From: UMGS755 sp045132895
GTDB taxonomy: Bacteria > Bacillota > Clostridia > UBA1381 > UBA9506
Assembly (NCBI GenBank): GCA_045132895.1
Contig: JBGUTC010000013.1
Location: 1-13,982 of the forward strand
DNA: 13,982 nucleotides
Direction: 5' to 3'
The translations under genes and the position numbers were made by a program. How positions within the stretch are numbered: position 1 is the first letter of the stretch; every line of letters starts with the position of its first letter. Shown one piece after another: positions 1 to 6,648 of the stretch. Below the pieces are notes generated by a model. That model was not told the DNA's origin and searched no databases. It saw nothing but the letters and a program-made list of their open reading frames with translations.

Positions 1-1
1 C

Positions 2-994
2 CCCATCAGCATGGAAAAATACGACGAATTTGCTTATAACCAGTCCAAAGACGTCATTACTTCTTTGGAATTTGAGCGCTTGACCAACGCTGCCGGCCCC
101 ACTGCCGGAAAACTGCTTCGTCCTTCCGATGGTAAACATCCTGAAACCATCGTGTTCGTTCAGTGTGTTGGTTCCCGTTGCGCTTCCTGCAACGAAAAGG
201 GCAAGGAATATTGCTCCAAAATCTGTTGTATGTACACGGCAAAGCACGCCATGCTCACCCGCGACAAATATCCCGATACGGACGTATATGTTTTCTACAT
301 TGACGTCAGAACACCGGGTAAGAACTTTGACGAGTTCTACCGTCGTGCTGTTGAAGAATACGGCGTACACTATATCAAAGGTATGGTCGGTAAGGTTTCT
401 CCTGAGGGCGATAAGCTGAAGGTAAGAGCTTCTGACCTGATTGCCAACAAGCAGATTAACATCGATGCTGACCTTGTTGTGTTAGCTGCTGCTATTGAGC
501 CGGATAAGTCCGCAAGACCTTTAGCAACCATGCTGACTGCCAGCATGGATACCAACGACTTCTTTACAGAAGCCCATCCCAAGCTGCGTCCTGTAGAAAG
601 CCCCACCGCCGGCGTATTCCTGTCCGGTGCATGTCAGGGACCGAAGGACATCCCGGAAACGGTTTCCCAGGCTGGTGCTGCTGCATCTAAGGTTATCGGT
701 CTTTTAGCAAAAGATAAACTGCTTGGAAACCCCTGTATCGCACATTCTGACGAAATGATGTGTAACGGCTGCTCCACCTGTGAGCGCGTTTGTCCCTACG
801 GTGCTATCACCTATAGTGACAAAGAATTCAGAATGCCTGACAGAACCACAAAAATTCGCCGTGTTGCTGCGGTCAACGAGGCTGTTTGTCAGGGTTGCGG
901 TGCCTGCACCGTTGCCTGCCCCTCCGGCGCTATGGATTTACGTGGCTTTAAGAACGGACAAATTATGGCGGAGGTAGATGCGATATGCAAATGA
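2..994 (+). CDS. hdrA: HdrA-type FAD/iron-sulfur electron-bifurcating subunit (5' end outside window)
   Basis: This is the C-terminal half of an HdrA-like protein. The frame is open to the left edge, so the Met at position 11 is internal and the N-terminal FAD domain lies upstream. In HdrA complexes this subunit carries the FAD that splits an electron pair between a low-potential carrier (ferredoxin) and a high-potential acceptor. Counting from the Met at 11, one sees the HdrA motif QCVGSR (51-56) with a cysteine-rich YCSKICC (67-73), a flavoprotein-type segment GACQGPKDIPETVSQAG (206-222), and two ferredoxin motifs, CNGCSTCERVCP (251-262) and CQGCGACTVACP (293-304), each able to bind one [4Fe-4S]. 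Its last 10 bases overlap the flxD/mvhD start. The family call is strong. The redox partners are inferred from the neighbours. Confidence 0.93.
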   Translation, partial: PISMEKYDEFAYNQSKDVITSLEFERLTNAAGPTAGKLLRPSDGKHPETIVFVQCVGSRCASCNEKGKEYCSKICCMYTAKHAMLTRDKYPDTDVYVFYIDVRTPGKNFDEFYRRAVEEYGVHYIKGMVGKVSPEGDKLKVRASDLIANKQINIDADLVVLAAAIEPDKSARPLATMLTASMDTNDFFTEAHPKLRPVESPTAGVFLSGACQGPKDIPETVSQAGAAASKVIGLLAKDKLLGNPCIAHSDEMMCNGCSTCERVCPYGAITYSDKEFRMPDRTTKIRRVAAVNEAVCQGCGACTVACPSGAMDLRGFKNGQIMAEVDAICK

Positions 995-1419
995 GTGAAA
1001 AAAAGCCGCTGATTGTGGCGTTTTGTTGCAACTGGTGTTCCTACGCCGGCGCTGACCTGGCAGGAAACAACCGACTGAATTATCCGGCAGAAGTAAAAAT
1101 CATTCGCGTTCCTTGCTCCTGCCGTGTAAACCCCATGTTTATTCTCCGCGCATTCCAGCGCGGTGCCGACGGTGTTATTATCTGCGGTTGTCACCCCGGT
1201 GACTGTCACTACACCTCCGGTAACTACTATACAAGAAGAAGAATGGCGCTCCTGTTTTCCATGCTGGATTATCTCGGCATTGAAAAAGAGCGTACCCGTG
1301 TTGAATGGGTTTCCGCTGCTGAGGGTGCAAAATTTGCTCAGACCATGAACGATTTTGCCACCACTGTAGCAGCCTTAGGCGAAAACAAACGATTGGAGGA
1401 TTTACGATGCAAAGAGTAA
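985..1419 (+). CDS. flxD: MvhD/FlxD-family [2Fe-2S] hydrogenase-delta-like subunit
   Basis: A 144-residue protein of the usual MvhD length. In this family it carries a [2Fe-2S] cluster and relays electrons from a hydrogenase or an NADH-oxidising Flx module to HdrA. Family motifs are clear: FCCNWCSYAGADLAG near residues 13-27, a CSCRV block near 44-48, GADGVIICGCHPGDCHY near 60-76, and WVSAAEG further on. The CSCRV block usually reads CSGRV in relatives, as I recall, so an extra cysteine sits next to a presumed ligand. The start ATG at 985 has GGAGG at 970-974. A second ATG at 991 is placed less well. It overlaps hdrA by 10 bases and the next gene by 13, which suggests coupled translation and fixed stoichiometry. 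No hydrogenase genes are in view, so the FlxD role (NADH module to HdrA) fits better than MvhD. Confidence 0.92.
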   Translation: MQMSEKKPLIVAFCCNWCSYAGADLAGNNRLNYPAEVKIIRVPCSCRVNPMFILRAFQRGADGVIICGCHPGDCHYTSGNYYTRRRMALLFSMLDYLGIEKERTRVEWVSAAEGAKFAQTMNDFATTVAALGENKRLEDLRCKE

Positions 1420-2405
1420 CCCGTGATGTCCTGATTGAAAAGGCATGTGCCCTCCTCTCTGCCGGAACCGTTGACAGAGTGTTAGGCTGGAAAAAAGGCG
1501 AGTTTGATTATGACGTAACACCTTATGTTTTTTCCAATGCTGACGCTTTACAAGCCGATTTTGTTTTCGACGATTTCTGTGGTGCTAACTTTTCAAAATA
1601 TTTAATTGCTGAAACGCAAAAAAGTGACGCGAAGGTATTGGTTTTCTTAAAACCCTGCGATACCTACAGTTTTAACCAGTTGTTAACGGAGCATCGCTTT
1701 GACCGCGACAAGGTATATGCTGTTGGCATTCCCTGCGACGGTATGGTAGATGTTTCCAAGATTAAAGACCTTGCCGGCGAAGGCATCGCATCTATGAATA
1801 TAGACGGAGATACCATTATCGTATCCACGCTGTATGACGGCGATCAGAAACTGGCAAAAAATGATGTTCTGGCTGAACGCTGTGCCGTTTGCAAGAGTAA
1901 AAAACATGTTGCTTATGATGAACTTTTAGGCGAAGAGGGAGAAACGCTGGATTCCGCTCGTTTTGATGAGGTGGCGCGTCTTGAAGCAATGACGCCCGAC
2001 GAGCGCTACGCGTTCTGGCAGAGCCAGTTGTCCCGTTGCATTCGTTGTAACGCCTGCCGCGATATATGCCCTGCCTGCACCTGTGAAAAGTGCGTATTCG
2101 GTAACCCCGCATCCGGCGTTGAAAACAAAGCAGCAGCCAACAGCTTTGAAGAAAAAATGTTCCACATTATCCGTGCATTCCACGTTGCCGGTCGTTGTAC
2201 CGACTGTGGCGAATGCTCCAGAGTTTGCCCCCAGAACATTCCCCTACATCTTTTAAACAGAAAGTTTATTAAAGATATTAACAGTTTTTACGGTGAATAT
2301 CAGGCGGGTGAAGAGGTTGGCTTAAGAGCGCCTCTTGTCAACTACACCTTAGATGACTTAGAACCCGGCGAAGCTGTGGAGAGAGGAGAGGAAAACAATG
2401 CGTAA
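1407..2405 (+). CDS. flxC: FlxC-like 4Fe-4S dicluster protein with FrhB-like N-terminal domain
   Basis: A 332-residue iron-sulfur protein. Residues about 75-115 hold LKPCDTYSF and a VGIPCDG segment resembling the N-terminal domain of FrhB/FdhB-type (F420-hydrogenase beta-like) proteins. A CAVC pair lies at 159-162. The C-terminal part has an unusually dense set, CIRCNACRDICPACTCEKC (211-229), giving C211, C214, C217, C221 plus C224, C226 and C229, and a second motif CTDCGECSRVCP (264-275). Two [4Fe-4S] clusters are therefore expected, acting as an electron wire between FlxA/B and FlxD/HdrA. The ATG at 1407 has GGAGG at 1395-1399. It overlaps flxD by 13 bases and flxB by 8. The tail after residue 285 has no recognised domain. 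Assignment to FlxC rests on family features plus gene order; a generic 'dicluster protein' label is the fallback. Confidence 0.82.
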   Translation: MQRVTRDVLIEKACALLSAGTVDRVLGWKKGEFDYDVTPYVFSNADALQADFVFDDFCGANFSKYLIAETQKSDAKVLVFLKPCDTYSFNQLLTEHRFDRDKVYAVGIPCDGMVDVSKIKDLAGEGIASMNIDGDTIIVSTLYDGDQKLAKNDVLAERCAVCKSKKHVAYDELLGEEGETLDSARFDEVARLEAMTPDERYAFWQSQLSRCIRCNACRDICPACTCEKCVFGNPASGVENKAAANSFEEKMFHIIRAFHVAGRCTDCGECSRVCPQNIPLHLLNRKFIKDINSFYGEYQAGEEVGLRAPLVNYTLDDLEPGEAVERGEENNA

Positions 2406-3417
2406 ATGTTCATTTGATTCTTTAGCCAGCGTTTTTTCCGCTATCTCGGAATCCATGGCGCTCTATCTCCCCGTTGACGGCGAAAGCGGTGCTTCCTATG
2501 AAAAATGGGAAGAAGGAAAGGCATATTCAACTGCTTTAAATACCGTTCGCAGCCCCAAAGACTTCTTCTTCCCCCAGATGGAAGATTTAGTGAAGTTTAA
2601 AACAGAAGGCAAAAACATTGAAGTCATCGATATCCGTGACGAAGCTGAAGATTTTGCAATTTTCGGTGTCCGCGCCTGCGATGCAAAAAGTTTTGCTGTT
2701 TTAGATAACGTCTTTTTATCTGAGCCGGTGGACACCTACTATGCAAACCGCCGGGCGCATGGCGTTATCATTACCATGGCATGCTCCCGTCCCGTTGAAA
2801 CCTGCTTCTGTCAGACCTTTGACATTGATGCAGCAAATCCGGGCGGTGACATCAGCTGTTGGATGACCGGCGGCGATGTTTTCTTTGAAGCTCAGACCGA
2901 AAAAGGTGTGGCTCTCTTAGAAAAACTTGCTTCCGTAACAGAAGATGCTGATGTGGCTTCTGTTAATGCAGAAAAAGAAACCATTAAAAGCAATCTGTCC
3001 CGTCTGCCCCTTGCCGGCTTGACCGCAGATGGCTTTGGTGGCGATAAAACCGAAGCACTGTTTGATGCGCCGGAATGGAAAGAACTGTCCCAAAGCTGCT
3101 TAGGTTGCGGCACCTGTACGTTCGTATGCCCCACCTGTCAGTGCTACGATATTAAAGACTTCAACACCGGTCACGGCGTTGTCCGTTTCCGTTGTTGGGA
3201 TTCCTGCATGTACTCCGACTTTACGAAGATGGCTCACGGCAATCCGAGATTGTCTCAGCTGGAACGTTTCCGCCAGCGGTTCATGCATAAGCTGGTTTAC
3301 TATCCGGCAAACAATGACGGGCTTTACAGCTGCGTTGGTTGCGGCAGATGTCTGGCAAAATGCCCCATCTCCATGAATATTGTTAAAGTTATGAAAACAT
3401 TGGGAGGTAAAGGCTGA
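2398..3417 (+). CDS. flxB: FlxB-like (AsrA/HydB-related) 4Fe-4S dicluster subunit
   Basis: A 339-residue protein resembling the iron-sulfur subunits AsrA (anaerobic sulfite reductase) and HydB (sulfhydrogenase beta) and the FlxB proteins. The AsrA-like segment FGVRACDAKSFAVLD lies at 89-103. Two cluster motifs follow: CLGCGTCTFVCP (234-245), with extra C247 and C249, and CVGCGRCLAKCP (312-323). It would pass electrons between the flavin subunit FlxA and the rest of the complex. The ATG at 2398 overlaps the flxC stop by 8 bases and has GGAGAGG just upstream. Its stop shares one base (TGATG) with the flxA start, which suggests translational coupling. No sulfite reductase catalytic subunit with siroheme motifs is in view, so it is not called asrA. 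Confidence 0.85.
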   Translation: MRKCSFDSLASVFSAISESMALYLPVDGESGASYEKWEEGKAYSTALNTVRSPKDFFFPQMEDLVKFKTEGKNIEVIDIRDEAEDFAIFGVRACDAKSFAVLDNVFLSEPVDTYYANRRAHGVIITMACSRPVETCFCQTFDIDAANPGGDISCWMTGGDVFFEAQTEKGVALLEKLASVTEDADVASVNAEKETIKSNLSRLPLAGLTADGFGGDKTEALFDAPEWKELSQSCLGCGTCTFVCPTCQCYDIKDFNTGHGVVRFRCWDSCMYSDFTKMAHGNPRLSQLERFRQRFMHKLVYYPANNDGLYSCVGCGRCLAKCPISMNIVKVMKTLGGKG

Positions 3418-4250
3418 TGCATACTCAAAACGAATCTTTAATTCCAAAAGTCGGCGTCATTACCGATGTCCGCATTGACACGCCGGACGTTAAGACTTTC
3501 CGTGTTTTAACCCCCGACGGCGAAAAAGCATTTGACCATCGTCCCGGTCAATGCGCAATGCTGTCCATCCCCGGTGTTGGTGAAGCTATGTTTTCCATTA
3601 CCTCTTCTCCTACAAACACCGAGTACATGGAATTCTCCATCAAAAAGTGCGGTTGTGTAACTGAATGGCTTCATCAGGCTGAAGTCGGTCAGCAAATTAC
3701 AATCCGCGGACCTTACGGCCGTCCGTTCCCGGTAGATGAAGCATTTGCCGGTCAGGATATGCTCTTTATCGCCGGCGGTATTGGTCTGGCACCTCTCCGT
3801 TCAGTCATTAACTACTGCCGTCACTACCGTGACCGCTACGGTAAAATTGACATTGTTTACGGTTCCAGAAGCATGGACGATTTAGTTGATTACCAGGAAA
3901 TCATTGATGAATGGTGCAAAGATGAAGGCGTTAACGTACATCTGACCATCGACAATCCCCAGGAAGGCTGGGATGGTCACGTTGGCTTCGTTCCCAACTT
4001 TGTCAAGGAACTGGGCTTTGACACAAATAAAACTGCCGTCATCTGCGGTCCGCCAATCATGATTAAATTCACCCTGCAGGGTCTGCAGGACCTTGGTTTT
4101 GAAAAAACTCAGATTTATACCACCATGGAGCTCAAGATGAAATGCGGCGTTGGTAAATGCGGCAGATGTAACATCGGTTCCAAGTACGTCTGCAAAGACG
4201 GACCTGTGTTCCGTTGTGATGAAATCGACGAGTTACCCGATGAGTATTAA
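3417..4250 (+). CDS. flxA: FlxA-like NAD(P)H:acceptor flavin reductase subunit (FNR fold with [2Fe-2S])
   Basis: A 277-residue ferredoxin-NADP reductase-fold protein related to FlxA, AsrB, HydG and PyrK. The flavin-binding segment FSITSSP (59-65) and KCGCVTEWL (77-85) are followed by GPYGRPF (98-104), the dinucleotide-binding loop FIAGGIGLAPLRS (117-129), CGPP (210-213), and a C-terminal [2Fe-2S] motif with C243, C248, C251 and C259. It is the likely entry point where NADH (or NADPH) is oxidised before electrons pass to FlxB, FlxC and FlxD. NADH is favoured only because Flx systems use it; cofactor preference cannot be read from the motifs. The start overlaps the flxB stop by one base, with GGGAGG at 3402-3407. 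It is followed after 16 bases by the FrdB-like gene. Confidence 0.9.
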   Translation: MHTQNESLIPKVGVITDVRIDTPDVKTFRVLTPDGEKAFDHRPGQCAMLSIPGVGEAMFSITSSPTNTEYMEFSIKKCGCVTEWLHQAEVGQQITIRGPYGRPFPVDEAFAGQDMLFIAGGIGLAPLRSVINYCRHYRDRYGKIDIVYGSRSMDDLVDYQEIIDEWCKDEGVNVHLTIDNPQEGWDGHVGFVPNFVKELGFDTNKTAVICGPPIMIKFTLQGLQDLGFEKTQIYTTMELKMKCGVGKCGRCNIGSKYVCKDGPVFRCDEIDELPDEY

Positions 4251-4266
4251 TAAGGAGGAAACGAAC

Positions 4267-4941
4267 ATGGAAAATACAGTTAATATCTTTTTGTTCGGCA
4301 AAAAGTATAGCGTGCCTGACAATCTGACCATTATGCGTGCTATGGAATATGCCGGATACCAGCTCAAACGTGGCTGCGGCTGCCGAAACGGTTTTTGTGG
4401 TGCCTGCGCTACGATTTACCGCATCGCCGGTGATCGTGAACTCAAGGCATGTCTTGCTTGTCAGACAAAAGTTGAAGATAATATGTATATTGCAACCCTG
4501 CCCTTCTTCCCCTTGGTAAAGCAGGTATATGATATCGAGAAGATTGGACCCAACGAACAGATCATGATGCAGCTCTATCCGGAAATTTATGCCTGCATCG
4601 GCTGTAATGCTTGTACAAAGGCTTGTACACAGGACTTAAACGTTATGCAGTACATTGCTTACGCGCAGCGCGGTGATTATGAAAACTGTGCAGAAGAATC
4701 CTTTGACTGCGTTATGTGCGGTGTTTGTTCTTCCCGTTGTCCCGCCGGCATTTCTCATCCCCAGGTTGCCATGCTGGCCCGCCGCTTAAACGGCAAGTAT
4801 ATTGCTCCGAAATGCGGCCACTTGGAAAAGAGAGTTGATGAAATCAATGAAGGAACCTTTACAAAGCTCATCGAAGATCTGCTGCAAAAGCCCATTGATG
4901 AAATCAAAGAACTCTACAACACCAGAGAGATTGAGAAATAA
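4267..4941 (+). CDS. FrdB-like iron-sulfur subunit of soluble fumarate reductase
   Basis: A 224-residue protein with the layout of fumarate reductase/succinate dehydrogenase iron-sulfur subunits: an N-terminal [2Fe-2S] domain with GCGCRNGFCGAC (36-47) and CLAC (62-65), then two C-terminal motifs, CIGCNACTKAC (110-120) and CVMCGVCSSRCP (148-159). Usual FrdB/SdhB proteins have only three closely spaced cysteines in the last motif and carry [3Fe-4S] there. Here both motifs have four, as in HdrC/GlpC, so two [4Fe-4S] clusters are likely. There is no C-terminal CCG (HdrB-like) domain, which separates it from TfrB of methanogens. The ATG at 4267 is chosen because AAGGAGG (4252-4258) lies 8 bases upstream; an in-frame ATG at 4240 has no SD. 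It should carry electrons from the Flx/HdrA unit to the flavoprotein encoded next. Confidence 0.85.
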   Translation: MENTVNIFLFGKKYSVPDNLTIMRAMEYAGYQLKRGCGCRNGFCGACATIYRIAGDRELKACLACQTKVEDNMYIATLPFFPLVKQVYDIEKIGPNEQIMMQLYPEIYACIGCNACTKACTQDLNVMQYIAYAQRGDYENCAEESFDCVMCGVCSSRCPAGISHPQVAMLARRLNGKYIAPKCGHLEKRVDEINEGTFTKLIEDLLQKPIDEIKELYNTREIEK

Positions 4942-4953
4942 GGAGGTGCCACA

Positions 4954-6561
4954 ATGTATTCAGAAAATTTTGCAGAATCCCTGCGCGCAGTTGAAGCTGC
5001 CCGTGATAAGAATATTGAGCTGGAACCCCGCAGAATGACAGCTCAGGAAAAAGAAGATTTATTAAAAGCCTATCATCCGGACTATAAAACCGATGAATTC
5101 GAAACGCTGACCATCGGCCCCAACAAGAGTGATAAAGTCCCCAAAGAACTGGTTGCTATGCTTCAGGCACACAGCCGCATCAACCCCGCTGATATTGACC
5201 TGTCTAACCCTGACTACGATGTAGACGTTCTGGTTATCGGTGGTGGTGGTGCCGGGTCATCTGCAGCTATTGAAGCACACGAAGCCGGCGCTAATGTTAT
5301 GATCGTCACAAAACTCCGTATTGGTGATGCAAACACCATGATGGCTGAAGGCGGTATTCAGGCTGCTGATAAAGAAAATGACTCCCCGGCAATCCACTTT
5401 GTTGACGCTTTTGGCGGCGGTCATTTTGCAGCCAAAAGAGAACTCCTGTCTAAACTGGTTTGCGATGCTCCGGAAGCTATTTTATGGCTCTCTGAACTGG
5501 GCGTTGAATTTGATAAAGATGCAGACGGTAACATGATTACCACCCACGGCGGCGGTACATCCCGCAAGAGAATGCATGCAGCAAAAGACTATTCTGGTGC
5601 TGAAATCATGCGTACGCTCCGTGACGAAGTATTAAACAGACAGATTCCCGTGGTTGACTTTACCGCTGCTATTGAACTGATTCTGGATGAAAACGGTAAC
5701 GCTGCCGGTGCTGTTCTTCTGAACATGGAAACCGAGGATATTTTAATTGCCAAAGCTAAAACCGTTATCATCGCGACCGGTGGTGCCGGCAGAATGCATT
5801 ATCAGGGCTTCCCCACTTCCAACCACTACGGCGCAACTGCTGACGGTCTGGTTCTGGGCTACCGTGCCGGTGCAAAACTGTTATATGCAGAAACTCTGCA
5901 GTACCATCCGACAGGTGCAGCATTCCCGGAACAGATTTTCGGCGCTCTGGTAACTGAAAAGGTTCGTTCCTTAGGTGCGAAGCTGATTAATAAAAAAGGT
6001 GAAGCGTTCATGCATCCTCTGGAAACCCGTGACGTTTCTGCTGCTTCTATTATCCGCGAGTGTAATGACCGTGGTAATGGTGTTGAAACCGGTAACGGTC
6101 TGGCAGTATGGCTGGATACGCCCATGATTGAAAAAATCGGCGGTGAAGGTACTATCGAAGCCAGAATTCCTGCTATGATGAGAATGTTTGGCAAATACGG
6201 CATCGATATCCGTAAGGAGCCCATTCTGGTATACCCCACCCTGCACTATCAGAACGGCGGTCTGGATATTTCTGCTGACTGTATGACAACAAATGTAGAA
6301 AACCTCTTTGTTGCCGGCGAAGCTGTTGGCGGAATTCACGGACGTAACCGTCTCATGGGTAACTCCCTTTTAGACATCATTGTATTTGGTAGAAGTGCCG
6401 GTAAGAGCGCTGCTGCAAAATGCAAGAATATCACCGTTGGCAAACTGACATTAGACCATGTCAACAAATTTGAAAAGGAAATTGCAGATGCCGGTATTGA
6501 GACAGAAGCTGTTTCTCCCAAGCTGTTACCCAATTACGTTAAACAACGTGATGAAAGATAA
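4954..6561 (+). CDS. FrdA-like fumarate reductase flavoprotein (soluble, probably non-covalent FAD)
   Basis: A 535-residue flavoprotein of the FrdA/SdhA/TfrA family, which interconverts fumarate and succinate. The FAD-binding DVLVIGGGGAGSSAA lies at 91-105, after an 88-residue N-terminal extension with no recognised domain. Active-site counterparts of E. coli FrdA are present by eye alignment: HPTG with H318, E335 and R338 in TEKVR, R359 in ETRD, H431 in LHYQNGG and R466 in NRLMGNS. The histidine that holds FAD covalently in E. coli FrdA (His44) corresponds to Asn127 in ANTMMAEGG, so FAD should be bound non-covalently. Only about 55 residues follow the FGRSAGKSAA segment, so most of the usual C-terminal helical domain is missing. 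AAGGAGG at 4940-4946 overlaps the upstream stop. No membrane anchor gene follows. L-aspartate oxidase is less likely because of the iron-sulfur partner. Confidence 0.88.
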   Translation: MYSENFAESLRAVEAARDKNIELEPRRMTAQEKEDLLKAYHPDYKTDEFETLTIGPNKSDKVPKELVAMLQAHSRINPADIDLSNPDYDVDVLVIGGGGAGSSAAIEAHEAGANVMIVTKLRIGDANTMMAEGGIQAADKENDSPAIHFVDAFGGGHFAAKRELLSKLVCDAPEAILWLSELGVEFDKDADGNMITTHGGGTSRKRMHAAKDYSGAEIMRTLRDEVLNRQIPVVDFTAAIELILDENGNAAGAVLLNMETEDILIAKAKTVIIATGGAGRMHYQGFPTSNHYGATADGLVLGYRAGAKLLYAETLQYHPTGAAFPEQIFGALVTEKVRSLGAKLINKKGEAFMHPLETRDVSAASIIRECNDRGNGVETGNGLAVWLDTPMIEKIGGEGTIEARIPAMMRMFGKYGIDIRKEPILVYPTLHYQNGGLDISADCMTTNVENLFVAGEAVGGIHGRNRLMGNSLLDIIVFGRSAGKSAAAKCKNITVGKLTLDHVNKFEKEIADAGIETEAVSPKLLPNYVKQRDER

Positions 6562-6577
6562 ATGTATGTGATTCTAA

Positions 6578-6608
6578 TAGGGAACAATCTAGGTTAGATT
6601 GTTCCCTA
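6578..6608 (+). terminator. Perfect 14-bp hairpin after the flx-frd operon (atypical, no U-tract)
   Basis: Bases 6578-6591 and 6595-6608 are exact inverted complements (14 bp) around a GGT loop, 17 bases after the frdA stop. The position is right for an operon end, but the bases after it (AAGAACTGC) are not T-rich on the + strand, nor is the other side on the - strand. It may be a transcript-stabilising 3' end or a processing site rather than an intrinsic terminator, and some readthrough into the transporter gene is likely. Confidence 0.6.
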
Positions 6609-6648
6609 AGAACTGCTTGACAAAAAAAATAGTGAAAGGAATTTGACA

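Noticed and set aside
11..13. Apparent ATG start of hdrA at position 11
   Set aside because: The frame is open to the window edge and the protein lacks the HdrA N-terminal FAD domain, so this is an internal methionine of a gene cut by the window.
4240..4242. Alternative FrdB-like start at ATG 4240 and longer in-frame extension back to 4150
   Set aside because: It has no SD and the extension lies within the flxA coding end; the ATG at 4267 has AAGGAGG at ideal spacing.
2398..4250. Anaerobic sulfite reductase AsrAB
   Set aside because: flxB and flxA resemble AsrA and AsrB, but no AsrC siroheme subunit is present, and hdrA and flxD neighbours support the Flx assignment.
4954..6561. L-aspartate oxidase (nadB)
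   Set aside because: The adjacent FrdB-like subunit, the absence of nadA/nadC, and the retained fumarate reductase residues favour a fumarate reductase flavoprotein.
6617..6622. TTGACA as a -35 box for the antiporter gene
   Set aside because: No acceptable -10 lies 16-18 bases downstream; that position falls at the start codon region.
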